NCBI RefSeq assembly: GCF_003752505.1
Contig: NZ_RKHO01000001.1
Location: forward strand, 930,001 to 994,000
DNA: 64,000 nt
Source: Nocardioides aurantiacus
GTDB taxonomy: Bacteria > Actinomycetota > Actinomycetes > Propionibacteriales > Nocardioidaceae
Direction: 5' to 3'
Part shown: piece after piece, positions 8,079 to 16,997 of the stretch
Numbering within the stretch: position 1 is the stretch's first letter
How the letters are laid out: every line of letters starts with the position of its first letter
Translations under genes and position numbers: made by a program
Notes under the pieces: model-generated
Told to the model about the DNA's origin: nothing
Seen by the model: only the letters and a program-made list of their open reading frames with translations
Database searches by the model: none

Positions 8079-9635
8079 CTACTCGGCGACGGCCGCGAAG
8101 GAGGCGTCGATCAGCCACTCCACGGGGGCGCGGTCGTCGGTGTAGACGGTGCCGCCGTCCAGCCCGGGCTCCAGCCGGGAGGCCGCGTCGTCGGCGACGG
8201 GGCGGACGTCGGGGGGCACGTCGGCGGCGCGGAGCTGGTCGCGCGGGTCCTCCTGCGCGGTGGTGGCGAGCAGCACGGTGTTGGTGCTGTCCACCGGGTC
8301 GCGCCAGACGTTGGCCTCGCCGTACACCGAGCGCATCGTGGCGGTGAGGACCTTCTCGAGCTGGTCGTTGCCGGGCACGTGCCCGACGTTGACGGTGACC
8401 GTGCCGCCGGGGTTGAGGCGGTCGCGGGTGACCTCGAAGAACTCCTTCGTGGTCAGGTAGTAGGGGATGTAGGGCTGCCGGTAGGCGTCGAGCATGATGT
8501 TGTCGAAGCGCTCGTCGCTCTGCTGCAGCCACGGCCGCGCGTCCGCGGTGTGGGTGGTGATGCGGTCGCTGGTCATCCCGAAGTACTCGCGGCCGATCTC
8601 GCTGACCTTGTCGTCGAGCTCCACGGCGTCGACCTCGACGTCGGGGAAGTAGTGGGTCAGGCCGCGCGCCACCGTGCCGCCGGCGCTGCCGAGGTTGACG
8701 ATCTTCTGCGGGGCGGTGCCGCCGCCGAACCCGGCGACCAGCATCGAGTCCCAGTAGCCGCCGAACAGGAAGTCGTCGGGGCGGTAGATCGAGTGGATCG
8801 CCTGGCCCTCGTTGAGCTCCAGCACGCGGGTGCCGTCGTCGGCCTCGATGACGCGGGCGTACTGGTACTCCGTCTCGGCCTCGTCGATCACCCGGCCGGC
8901 GTCGGTCACGGTCTTGGTCGACCCCGGGGGGACCGCGACGAGGACCGCGATCGCAACGGTGATCACGATGCCCAGCACCCGCACCTTGCCGCGCAGCGCC
9001 GGCACCGAGACCAGGGCCAGCAGCAGCGAGAACACCAGGAAGGTGCGCTGGCTCCCCACCAGGGGGATCAGCGCCAGGGTGGCGCCGAAGGTGCCGGTGA
9101 GGCTGCCGATGGTGCCGAGGGCGTAGAGCCGGCCGGCCGTCTTGCCGGTGTCCTCGACGCTGTCGACCTTCAGCCGGACGGCGTACGGCGAGACGATGCC
9201 GAGCATCAGCACCGGCACCGCGATCATCGCGCCGACACCGACGAGCGAGCCCAGGAACAGACCGCCGGAGTACTCCGAGAAGGCACGCACCGACTGCCGC
9301 AGGAACGGCGCGCTCAGGAACGGCACCGCAGCGAAGAAGACGCTGGAGGCCAGCACCCACCGGGCCAGGCCGTGCAGGGTGGGGTTGCGGTCGGCCAGCC
9401 GCCCGCCGATGGCGTAGCCCACCGACAGCGAGACCAGCGTGATCGCGATCGTGTTGGCCCACACGATCGTGCTGGCGCCGAACCACGGGGCCAGCAGCCG
9501 GGCGGCGGCGATCTCGGCGCCGAGGCTCGCGGTGCCGACCACGAACACGATCAGCTCGAGCAGGCCGCGGGGCGGTCGGTGCGGGGCGTCGCCGGTCGAG
9601 GTCGTGCGGGACGTGGAGGCGCTGGTCTGCGTCAC
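8079..9635 (-). CDS. Membrane-anchored spermidine-synthase-like protein
   Basis: A 518-residue protein: seven or so predicted membrane helices (about 25-215, MFS-like, starting LLELIVFVVGTASLGAEIAAARLL) fused to a Rossmann methyltransferase-like spermidine synthase domain. The latter shows VNLGSAGGTVARGLTHYFPDVEVDAVELDDKV (SAM or dcSAM binding) and MLDAYRQPYIPYYL. This fusion is common in actinobacteria; polyamine synthesis has rarely been shown for it, so substrate and product are open. I chose the GTG at 9635 because it overlaps the nei2 stop in a GTGA, implying coupling. Confidence 0.88.
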   Translation of the reverse strand: MTQTSASTSRTTSTGDAPHRPPRGLLELIVFVVGTASLGAEIAAARLLAPWFGASTIVWANTIAITLVSLSVGYAIGGRLADRNPTLHGLARWVLASSVFFAAVPFLSAPFLRQSVRAFSEYSGGLFLGSLVGVGAMIAVPVLMLGIVSPYAVRLKVDSVEDTGKTAGRLYALGTIGSLTGTFGATLALIPLVGSQRTFLVFSLLLALVSVPALRGKVRVLGIVITVAIAVLVAVPPGSTKTVTDAGRVIDEAETEYQYARVIEADDGTRVLELNEGQAIHSIYRPDDFLFGGYWDSMLVAGFGGGTAPQKIVNLGSAGGTVARGLTHYFPDVEVDAVELDDKVSEIGREYFGMTSDRITTHTADARPWLQQSDERFDNIMLDAYRQPYIPYYLTTKEFFEVTRDRLNPGGTVTVNVGHVPGNDQLEKVLTATMRSVYGEANVWRDPVDSTNTVLLATTAQEDPRDQLRAADVPPDVRPVADDAASRLEPGLDGGTVYTDDRAPVEWLIDASFAAVAE

Positions 9636-10510
9636 GCGGTGGAACCTACCTGGGCGCCGGTCACGCGCCGTGGCGGCTGGCAGGAGGGGCACCAGTAGGT
9701 CGGCCGTGCCCGCCCGACCGGGCCGAGGTCGGCCTGGCGCAGCCGGGTGCCGCAGCGGGCGCAGGGTCCGCGGTGGCCGTAGACCCAGTAGCGCCGCCCC
9801 TGGCGCGACCCGGGCCCTCCTGCCCCCGAGCGGTAGTCCGAGCGCGGGGCCCGCGCGGCCCGCAGCGCCCGGGAATCGCCGGTGGTGACCCGGAACGGGC
9901 GGTCGCGGTTGGCCAGCAGCTGCTCGTGGGCGACCGCGACGAGCGCCGCGAGGTCGGGCACCAGCGCCACCGGGTCACGCGGGTCGACGCCGGCGAGGAA
10001 GCAGATCTCGCAGGCGAAGACGTTGCCGACGCCGGCTAGCAGCCGCTGGTCGAGCAGCGCCTCGACGACGGGACGCTCGGGGTGGTCGCCCAGGTTGGCC
10101 AGCGCCGTCGGGGCGTCCCAGTCCGGACCGAGCAGGTCGGGACCGAGGTGGCCCACCAGCCGGTCCTCGGCGTCGGTGCGGACCAGGTCGAGCAGCACCG
10201 AGAAGCCGACGGCCTCCGTCGTCGCCGTGCCGAGCACGACCCGGGCGGTGTGCCAGGGCCGCCGCCACCGGGCGCCGGGCCGCTGCACGTCCCAGCGTCC
10301 CTCCATCTTGAGGTGGGTGTGCAGGGTGAGGCCGGAGTCGAACCGGGTCAGCAGGTGCTTGCCCCGGGTGGCGGTCCCCAGCACGGTGGCGCCGCGCAGG
10401 TCACGGGTGGCCAGGGAGGGCACCCGGAGGTCCGAGCGGGTGAGCACCTGGCCGCGCAGTCCCTCGTCGAGCCGTCGCGCGGCCCGTACGACGCTGTCGC
10501 CCTCGGGCAC
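9632..10510 (-). CDS. nei2: Fpg/Nei-family DNA glycosylase (endonuclease VIII-like)
   Basis: A 292-residue bifunctional DNA glycosylase/AP lyase that removes oxidised bases. The mature N terminus MPEGDSV carries the Pro2 nucleophile and Glu3; GRGKHLL-type (TRGKHLLTRF) and LHTHLKMEGRW motifs follow, then the helix-two-turn-helix (LLDQRLLAGVGNVFACEICF) and a C-terminal zinc finger (CARC ... CPSC). MPEGDSV and the neighbour fit the Nei2 branch: in Mycobacterium tuberculosis nei also lies next to lhr. It starts 6 bases after the lhr stop and overlaps the next gene, so lhr-nei2-speE-like is probably one transcript. Confidence 0.93.
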   Translation of the reverse strand: MPEGDSVVRAARRLDEGLRGQVLTRSDLRVPSLATRDLRGATVLGTATRGKHLLTRFDSGLTLHTHLKMEGRWDVQRPGARWRRPWHTARVVLGTATTEAVGFSVLLDLVRTDAEDRLVGHLGPDLLGPDWDAPTALANLGDHPERPVVEALLDQRLLAGVGNVFACEICFLAGVDPRDPVALVPDLAALVAVAHEQLLANRDRPFRVTTGDSRALRAARAPRSDYRSGAGGPGSRQGRRYWVYGHRGPCARCGTRLRQADLGPVGRARPTYWCPSCQPPRRVTGAQVGSTA

Positions 10511-10516
10511 CGGACC

Positions 10517-13500
10517 TCAGCCCCGGACCCGCAGGCCGCGGGGCGTGGCGATGAAGCCGGCCGCCTCCATGGCCCGGCGCAGCGGCTCGGAGCCGTCGCC
10601 GTGGATGCTGGCGCCGTCGGCCTTCTCGACCACCAGCCGGCCCAGGGCCCCGTCTCCCACGGCCCGGCCGAGCGCCGTGACCGCCGCGACCAGTCGCTCC
10701 TGGGCCGCGGCGTCGTCGCCGCCGGTGCCCTCGGCGTCCACGAACGTGAGCAGGGTCTTGCCGCCGCGCTCGACGTAGAGGGCGAGGTGGCCGTCGACCA
10801 GCACCACCAGGGCCCCGGCCTTGCGGCCGGGCCGGTGGCCGGACTCCTGCGGTGGCCAGGGCAGCGCCGCGCCGTAGGGGTTGGCCGGGTCGGTCGCGGC
10901 CAGCGCCACGGCGTGCACCGGCTGGGAGTCGCGGTCGCGCTGGGTGTCGCCGTGCATGCGCAGCCGGTCGATGGCGCCGACGGTGCCGAACTGGGCCGCG
11001 CCGAGCCCCTCCACGAAGTAGCCGCGGCGGCAGCGCCCGGTGTCCTCGAAGGCGGCCAGCACCTTGTAGGCGCCGGCGAAGCCGCCGGGAGTCCGCTCGC
11101 TGACCACGGCACCGCGGGTGACCACGCCGTGGCGCTCGAGCAGGCTCTCGGCCACCGCGTGCGCCCGCAGCGTGGGGTCCGTCTCGCGCTCGGGCAGCAG
11201 GAACCACCGCCCGGCCATGTCGGGCGGCGCGGCCCGCAGCGCGGCGCTGCTCAGCCGGGGCCGGTTGCTGGGCCGGGCGCTGCGCACCCGGGGCGGCGTG
11301 CGGCGGGCGCGGTGGGCGCTGCGACCGCTGCGGGTGAGCACCCGCAACGGCGCCAGCGTGTCGTTGCCGAGCCGGCCCGACCAGACCAGGTCCCAGACCG
11401 CGGCCGTCAGCGCCTTGTCGTCGCTGCTGCCCGCCACGGTGGCGAGCTGGCGGAAGAAGTAGGCGCCGCCGCCGGCCAGGGCGTCGAGGACGGCCTCGTG
11501 GTCGGGGGTGAGCGCGAGCTCGCCGAGGTCGGGCAGCGTGAGCGGGGCGGCGTCGGCGAGGTGGAGGGAGACCCAGCCGTCCGCGCCGGGCAGGTCGCCG
11601 TGCCCGGCCCACACCACCTCGCCGGTCGAGGTCAGCTCGTCGAGCATGGCGGGGCTGTAGTCGGCGACGCGGGCGGGGAGCACCAGCGTCTCGAGCGCGC
11701 TCGCGGGCACGCCGCAGCCCGCGAGCTGGTCGACGACCGTGACCACGCCGTCGAGGCCGCGCAGCCGGCTCTGCCGGCCGGTCGCCGTCGGGGGGACGAC
11801 GTGCTGCCAGGCCGGCACGAAGCGGGCGAGCGCCGCGGGCTCGACCGGCTCGACCTCCTGCCGCAGCCGGGCGAGGGAGCGGCGGCGCAGCAGCCGCAGC
11901 ACCTCGGCGTCGCACCACTCGGCACCGCTGCCCTGGGGCCGGAACTCGCCCTCCATCACCCGGCCCTGGGCCGCGAGCCGGGCCAGCGTCTGGTGACAGA
12001 CCGCGACCCCGAGACCCAGGCGGGCCGCGACCTCGTGGGCGGTGAAGGGGCCGTGGGTGCGGGCGTAGCGACCGACCAGGTCGGCCAGCGGGTCCTCGAC
12101 CGGCTCGGTGAAGACGTCGGGCACCCCGGGCGGCACGGGGACGCCGAGGCCGTCCCGGAGCCGGGCGACGTCCTCGACGACGGCGAAGCGCTGCTGGCCC
12201 GACATCAGCACGGGCACGACGCGCCGCGCCGTCACCAGCTGCTGCAGCCAGCCCTCGACCTGGTCGGGGTCGGAGCAGCGAGCGCGCACCTCGTCGGCGT
12301 CGAGCGGGCCGAGCAGCCGGAGCAGGTCGGCGATGCCCTCGGCGTCCTTGGCCCGACGGCTCTCGGCCAGCCGCTGCACCTCCGACTCGACCTCGGCGAG
12401 CACCTCGGGGTCGAGCAGCTCGCGCAGCTCGGCCCGACCGAGCAGCTCGGCCAGCAGGCCCTGGTCGAGGGTGAGCGCGGCCGCCCGGCGCTCGGCCAGC
12501 GGGGAGTCGCCCTCGTACATGAAGGCGGCGACGTAGCCGAACAGCAGCGACTGCGCCATCGGGGAGGGGCGTTGCGTCTGCACGTCGACCAGTCGCAGCC
12601 GGCGATCGGCGATCCGGCGGTGCAGCGCCACCAGCGAGGGCAGGTCGTAGACGTCCTGGAGCACCTCGCGGACGGTCTCGAGGATGATCGGGAACGACGG
12701 GTAGCGGGCCGCCACCTCGAGCAGCTGTGCGGAGCGCTGCCGCTGCTGCCACAGCGGGGCGCGGCGCCCCGGGTCGCGGCGGGGGAGCAGCAGCGCCCGC
12801 GCGGCGCACTCGCGGAAGCGTGAGGCGAACAGCGCCGAGCCGCCGACCTCGGTGGTGACCAGCGGCTCGAGCTCCTCGGGCTCGAAGGCCACCAGCTCGG
12901 CCCCCGGCGGCTCCTGGTCGGTCTCGGGGATGCGCAGCACGATGCCGTCGTCGGTGGCCATGGCCTGCGCGTCGAGGCCGTAGCGCTCGCGCAGCCGGGC
13001 GTTGATGGCCAGCGCCCAGGGCGCGTGGACCGGCGTGCCGTAGGGGGAGTGCACCACGATGCGCCAGTCGCCGAGCTCGTCGCGGAAGCGCTCCACCAGC
13101 AGCTGCTGGTCGTGGGGCACCGCCGAGGTGACCTCCTTCTGCTCCTCCAGCAGCGAGACGAGGTTGTCGGCGGCCCACTCGTCGAGGCCGGCACCCCGCA
13201 CCCGGGCCAGGGCCTGCTCGCGCGGCAGCTGCGACAGCTCCCGGGTGAAGGCCCCGATGGCGCCGCCGAGCTCGGCCGGGCGGCCCAGGGTGTCGCCGGT
13301 CCAGAACGGCAGCCGCCCGGGCTGGCCGGGGGCCGGCGCGACCAGGACGCGGTCGTGGGTGATGTCCTCGATCCGCCAGCTGGTGGTGCCGAGCGTGAAG
13401 ACGTCGCCGACGCGGGACTCGTAGACCATCTCCTCGTCGAGCTCGCCGACCCGGCTGGCCTTCTCGCCGACGAGGAACACCCCGAACAGGCCGCGGTCGG

Positions 13501-15094
13501 GGATGGTGCCGCCGCTGGTGACGGCCAGCCGCTGGGCGCCGGGCCGCCCGGTCAGCTCCCCGGTGACGCGGTCCCAGACCAGGCGGGGACGCAGCTCGGC
13601 GAACTCGTCGCTGGGGTAGCGGCCCGAGAGCAGGTCGAGGGTGGCGTCGTAGGCGCTGCGCGGGAGGGTCGCGAAGGGTGCGGAGCGGCGTACGACGTCG
13701 AACAGGTCGTCGGCCGACCACGCCTCCATCGACGTCGCCGCCACCACCTGCTGCGCGAGCACGTCGAGCGGGCTGGCGGGGACGTGCAGCGCCTCGATGC
13801 CGCCGGAGCGCATCTGCTCGACCGCGACCGCCGAGGGCACCAGGTCGCCGCGGTGCTTGGGGAAGAGCACCCCGCGCGAGACCTCGCCCACCTGGTGGCC
13901 GGCGCGACCGACGCGCTGCAGCGCGCTGGCGACCGACGGCGGCGATTCGACCTGCACGACGAGGTCGACGGCGCCCATGTCGATGCCGAGCTCGAGGCTG
14001 CTGGTGGCCACCACGCAGGGCAGGCGGCCGCGCTTGAGGTCGTCCTCGATGATCGCCCGCTGCTCCTTGGAGACCGAGCCGTGGTGGGCGCGGGCGACCA
14101 GGGGCGCCGCGGGGTCGGCGGCGCCGGTCTGGCCGGACTGCGCCATCACCTCGGCGGGCGGACCGTCCTGCGCGGCGTCCTCGCGGTCGAGGCCGGCGCG
14201 CTCGGCGGCCAGCTCGTTGAGCCGGGCCGTGAGCCGCTCGGCCAGCCGCCGCGAGTTGGCGAAGACGATGGTGGAGGTGTGCTGCTCGACGAGGTCGAGC
14301 ACCCGGGCCTCGACGTGGGGCCACAGCGAGCCCGCGCGCGGGCCGTCGTCGCCCTCCTCGCCGCCGAGCTGGGTCATGTCCTCGACCGGGACCACGACGG
14401 TGAGGTCCCACTGCTTCTCCGAGGGCGGGGCGACGACCTCGACCGGGGCGGCCCCGCCGAGGAAGCGGGCGACCTCGTCGACGGGGCGCACCGTGGCGGA
14501 GAGGCCGATGCGCTGGGCCGGGCGCTCCAGGAGCTCGTCGAGACGCTCGAGCGAGACCGCCAGGTGGGCGCCGCGCTTGGTGCCGGCCACCGCGTGCACC
14601 TCGTCGAGGACCACGGTCTCCACGCCGCGCAGCGCCTCGCGGGCCTGCGAGGTGAGCATCAGGAACAGCGACTCGGGGGTGGTGATGAGGATGTCGGGGG
14701 GCGAGGTCTGGATCCGCCGCCGCTCCTGGGCCGGGGTGTCGCCGGAGCGGACGCCGACCCGGATCTCGGGGACCTCCAGCCCGAGCCGCTCGGCGGTCTG
14801 CCGGATGCCGACCAGCGGGGCCCGCAGGTTGCGCTCGACGTCGACGGCGAGGGCCTTGAGCGGGGAGACGTAGAGGACGCGGCAGCGGTGCTGCTTCTCC
14901 TCGGGGGGCGGCGTCGTGGCGAGCCGGTCGATCGACCACAGGAACGCCGAGAGCGTCTTGCCGGAGCCGGTGGGGGCGACCACCAGGGCGTGCCGGCCGG
15001 CGGAGATGGCCTCCCAGGCCCCCTGCTGGGCGGGCGTGGGGGCGGCGAAGGCAGCCGCGAACCAGGCACGGGTGGGTTCGCTGAACTGCTGCAC
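10517..15094 (-). CDS. lhr: Lhr-family ATP-dependent 3'-5' DNA helicase
   Basis: A 1525-residue superfamily 2 helicase, the usual length for actinobacterial Lhr. Walker A is PTGSGKT (about 41-47), the DEVH box is VVLDEVHAVAGTKRG, motif III-like SATV, and the RecA-2 domain has SSLELGIDMGAVDLVVQVESP and QRVGRAGHQVGE. The large C-terminal part holds the Lhr winged helix, beta-barrel and Lhr-CTD tetramerisation region. Lhr unwinds RNA:DNA hybrids and acts in DNA repair. It heads the lhr-nei2 run. The GTG start has no Shine-Dalgarno and is preceded by a promoter like the RecA-independent DNA-damage promoter (15101-15123). Confidence 0.95.
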   Translation of the reverse strand: MQQFSEPTRAWFAAAFAAPTPAQQGAWEAISAGRHALVVAPTGSGKTLSAFLWSIDRLATTPPPEEKQHRCRVLYVSPLKALAVDVERNLRAPLVGIRQTAERLGLEVPEIRVGVRSGDTPAQERRRIQTSPPDILITTPESLFLMLTSQAREALRGVETVVLDEVHAVAGTKRGAHLAVSLERLDELLERPAQRIGLSATVRPVDEVARFLGGAAPVEVVAPPSEKQWDLTVVVPVEDMTQLGGEEGDDGPRAGSLWPHVEARVLDLVEQHTSTIVFANSRRLAERLTARLNELAAERAGLDREDAAQDGPPAEVMAQSGQTGAADPAAPLVARAHHGSVSKEQRAIIEDDLKRGRLPCVVATSSLELGIDMGAVDLVVQVESPPSVASALQRVGRAGHQVGEVSRGVLFPKHRGDLVPSAVAVEQMRSGGIEALHVPASPLDVLAQQVVAATSMEAWSADDLFDVVRRSAPFATLPRSAYDATLDLLSGRYPSDEFAELRPRLVWDRVTGELTGRPGAQRLAVTSGGTIPDRGLFGVFLVGEKASRVGELDEEMVYESRVGDVFTLGTTSWRIEDITHDRVLVAPAPGQPGRLPFWTGDTLGRPAELGGAIGAFTRELSQLPREQALARVRGAGLDEWAADNLVSLLEEQKEVTSAVPHDQQLLVERFRDELGDWRIVVHSPYGTPVHAPWALAINARLRERYGLDAQAMATDDGIVLRIPETDQEPPGAELVAFEPEELEPLVTTEVGGSALFASRFRECAARALLLPRRDPGRRAPLWQQRQRSAQLLEVAARYPSFPIILETVREVLQDVYDLPSLVALHRRIADRRLRLVDVQTQRPSPMAQSLLFGYVAAFMYEGDSPLAERRAAALTLDQGLLAELLGRAELRELLDPEVLAEVESEVQRLAESRRAKDAEGIADLLRLLGPLDADEVRARCSDPDQVEGWLQQLVTARRVVPVLMSGQQRFAVVEDVARLRDGLGVPVPPGVPDVFTEPVEDPLADLVGRYARTHGPFTAHEVAARLGLGVAVCHQTLARLAAQGRVMEGEFRPQGSGAEWCDAEVLRLLRRRSLARLRQEVEPVEPAALARFVPAWQHVVPPTATGRQSRLRGLDGVVTVVDQLAGCGVPASALETLVLPARVADYSPAMLDELTSTGEVVWAGHGDLPGADGWVSLHLADAAPLTLPDLGELALTPDHEAVLDALAGGGAYFFRQLATVAGSSDDKALTAAVWDLVWSGRLGNDTLAPLRVLTRSGRSAHRARRTPPRVRSARPSNRPRLSSAALRAAPPDMAGRWFLLPERETDPTLRAHAVAESLLERHGVVTRGAVVSERTPGGFAGAYKVLAAFEDTGRCRRGYFVEGLGAAQFGTVGAIDRLRMHGDTQRDRDSQPVHAVALAATDPANPYGAALPWPPQESGHRPGRKAGALVVLVDGHLALYVERGGKTLLTFVDAEGTGGDDAAAQERLVAAVTALGRAVGDGALGRLVVEKADGASIHGDGSEPLRRAMEAAGFIATPRGLRVRG

Positions 15095-15100
15095 CCCGAC

Positions 15101-15123
15101 ATCCTGCCGGAGCCCACCGACAG
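15101..15123 (-). promoter_or_regulatory. RecA-NDp/PafBC-type promoter of lhr, leaderless
   Basis: On the minus strand CTGTCGGTG (complement of 15115-15123), 8 bases, CAGGAT (15101-15106), 6 bases, then the lhr GTG at 15094. The published mycobacterial RecA-independent DNA-damage promoter is TTGTCRGTG-N8-TANNNT; this differs only in the first base of each half. The distance from the -10 to the GTG predicts a leaderless lhr mRNA. Confidence 0.6.
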
Positions 15124-15183
15124 CCCCGCGGGGACGGGACCGATGAGTCCGGGGTCCGGCGGCGGTCGGAAAGGGCGCGACGG

Positions 15184-15206
15184 TTGTCGGTGGTGTCTGG
15201 GAGGGT
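15184..15206 (+). promoter_or_regulatory. RecA-NDp/PafBC-type promoter of the ABC exporter operon
   Basis: TTGTCGGTG (15184-15192) is an exact match to the -35 part of the TTGTCRGTG-N8-TANNNT DNA-damage promoter. After exactly 8 bases comes GAGGGT (15201-15206), which keeps the A at position 2 and the T at position 6, then 7 bases and the ATG at 15214. It faces the equivalent lhr promoter about 60 bases away. GGGAGG in the same stretch could alternatively serve as a ribosome binding site. Confidence 0.5.
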
Positions 15207-15213
15207 GACGAAC

Positions 15214-16191
15214 ATGGTGGACGCAGTGCTGGCCGAGGGCCTGGTCAAGACCTACGGGAAGGTCCGCGCGCTCGACGGCCTGTCCCTGCGCGTGCCCGAG
15301 GGGGAGGTGCTGGGCGTGCTGGGTCCCAACGGGGCCGGCAAGACCACGGCGGTCAAGGTGCTCACCACGCTGGTCCGGCCCGACGCCGGCACCGCCAGCG
15401 TGGCGGGTGTCGACGTCGTCGCCGACCCGGCCGGGGTGCGGCGCAGCATCGGCGTCTCGGGGCAGAACGCCGCGGTGGACGAGTACCTCACCGGCTTCGA
15501 GAACCTCGACATGGTCGGCCGGCTCTACCACCTCGGCGCCCGGGCCAGCCGGGAGCGGGCGCGGGAGCTGCTGCGGGAGTTCGACCTCGAGGAGGCGGGC
15601 GACCGGGTCGCCAAGGGCTACAGCGGCGGCATGCGACGACGTCTCGACCTCGCCGGGGCGCTGGTGGCCCGACCCCCGGTGCTGTTCCTCGACGAGCCCA
15701 CCACCGGGCTGGACCCGCGCAGCCGCACCTCGATGTGGGAGGTGATCCGCGGCCTGGTGGCCGGCGGCACCTCGCTGCTGCTCACCACCCAGTACCTCGA
15801 GGAGGCCGACCTGCTCGCCGACAACATCGTCGTCGTCGACCACGGCCGGGTCATCGCCGAGGGCACCGCCGACGAGCTCAAGGCCCAGGTCGGCGGCGAG
15901 CGGCTGCAGGTCACGGTGGCCGACCCCGCCCAGCTGGGCCGGGCCGAGGAGCTCCTGACACCCCTGGCGGTGGGGCCGGTGGTGCGCGAGGAGGAGCGGC
16001 GCGGCCTGCTGGTGCCGGTCACCGGGGGAGCCGCCCGGCTGGCCGACGCGCTGCGGCTGCTCGACGGCGAGGGGGTGGCGCTCGACGACGTCGGGCTGCG
16101 ACGACCGACCCTCGACGACGTGTTCCTCACCCTGACCGGACGCTCGACCGCCGAGGACGACGCCGCGCTCTCCCAGGAGGCCTCCGCATGA
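15214..16191 (+). CDS. DrrA-family ABC transporter ATPase
   Basis: A 325-residue ATP-binding subunit of the daunorubicin-resistance (DrrA) type. Walker A is GPNGAGKTTAVK, Q-loop VSGQNAAVDEYLTG, signature YSGGMRRRLDLAGAL, Walker [17 protein letters not shown] and H-loop region LLTTQYLEEADLL; a C-terminal extension of about 100 residues ends RRPTLDDVFLTLTGR, as in DrrA. I chose ATG 15214 over the upstream in-frame TTG 15184, which lies inside the promoter. It overlaps the next gene by 4 bases (ATGA). Pairs with the permease at 16188. Substrate unknown; lipid-like or hydrophobic drug export is typical. Confidence 0.94.
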   Translation: MVDAVLAEGLVKTYGKVRALDGLSLRVPEGEVLGVLGPNGAGKTTAVKVLTTLVRPDAGTASVAGVDVVADPAGVRRSIGVSGQNAAVDEYLTGFENLDMVGRLYHLGARASRERARELLREFDLEEAGDRVAKGYSGGMRRRLDLAGALVARPPVLFLDEPTTGLDPRSRTSMWEVIRGLVAGGTSLLLTTQYLEEADLLADNIVVVDHGRVIAEGTADELKAQVGGERLQVTVADPAQLGRAEELLTPLAVGPVVREEERRGLLVPVTGGAARLADALRLLDGEGVALDDVGLRRPTLDDVFLTLTGRSTAEDDAALSQEASA

Positions 16192-16997
16192 GCCTGTCCA
16201 CCGCCGTCTCCGACGGCTTCGTCGTCGCCAAGCGCAACCTGATCAAGGTCAAGCGCGTGCCCGACCTGCTCGTGTTCACGACCCTCTCGCCGATCATGTT
16301 CGTGCTGCTGTTCGCCTACGTCTTCGGCGGCGCCATCGACCAGGGCGGCGACGGCAGCGCCTACCGCGAGTTCCTCATCGCCGGCATCTTCGCCCAGACG
16401 GTGGTCTTCGGCTCCACCATCACCGGCGCCGGCATCGCCGAGGACGTGCAGAAGGGCATCATCGACCGGTTCCGCACGCTGCCGATGTCGCCGTCCGCGG
16501 TGCTCTTCGGCCGCACCCTCTCCGACGTGGTCAACAACGTGATCGTGCTCGTGGTGATGTCGCTGACGGGCCTGGCCGTGGGCTGGCGCATCCGCGACGG
16601 CTTCTGGCACGCCCTGGTGGGCTTCCTGCTGCTGCTGGTCTTCGCCTACGCCATCTCCTGGATCATGGCGCTCGTCGGGCTGCTGGTGCCGAGTCCCGAG
16701 GTGGTCAACAACGCCTCGTTCATCATCATCTTCCCGCTCACCTTCATCGCCAACACGTTCGTGCAGCTGGAGACGCTGCCCGGTCCGCTGCGCACGTTCG
16801 CGGAGTGGAACCCGATCTCGGCGGTCACCCAGGCGGCGCGGGAGAACTTCGGCAACGTGCCGCCCGGGGGCGGGCTCTCCACCCCGTCGTGGGCGCTGCA
16901 GAACCCCGAGCTCTACACCCTGATCTGGTCGGCCGTGGTGCTGCTGGTCTTCGTGCCGCTCGCCTCGGCCCGCTACGCCCGCGCCACCAGCCGGTGA
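16188..16997 (+). CDS. ABC-2 type permease (DrrB-like)
   Basis: A 269-residue six-helix permease of the ABC-2 family, partner of the preceding ATPase. It has the DrrB-like layout: an N-terminal amphipathic stretch (VVAKRNLIKVKRVPDLLVF), helices from about 28 onward, the segment GIIDRFRTLPMSPSAVLFGRTLSDV and a C-terminal WNPISAVTQAARENFGN. The start lies in an ATGA overlap with the ATPase, and its stop overlaps the next ATPase start in a GTGA. Confidence 0.92.
   Translation: MSLSTAVSDGFVVAKRNLIKVKRVPDLLVFTTLSPIMFVLLFAYVFGGAIDQGGDGSAYREFLIAGIFAQTVVFGSTITGAGIAEDVQKGIIDRFRTLPMSPSAVLFGRTLSDVVNNVIVLVVMSLTGLAVGWRIRDGFWHALVGFLLLLVFAYAISWIMALVGLLVPSPEVVNNASFIIIFPLTFIANTFVQLETLPGPLRTFAEWNPISAVTQAARENFGNVPPGGGLSTPSWALQNPELYTLIWSAVVLLVFVPLASARYARATSR

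Noticed and set aside
10401-15248. Long 1615-codon minus-strand frame overlapping lhr in another frame
   Set aside because: Very Arg/Pro/Ala-rich composition typical of out-of-frame translation of GC-rich genes; the Lhr frame has all helicase motifs.
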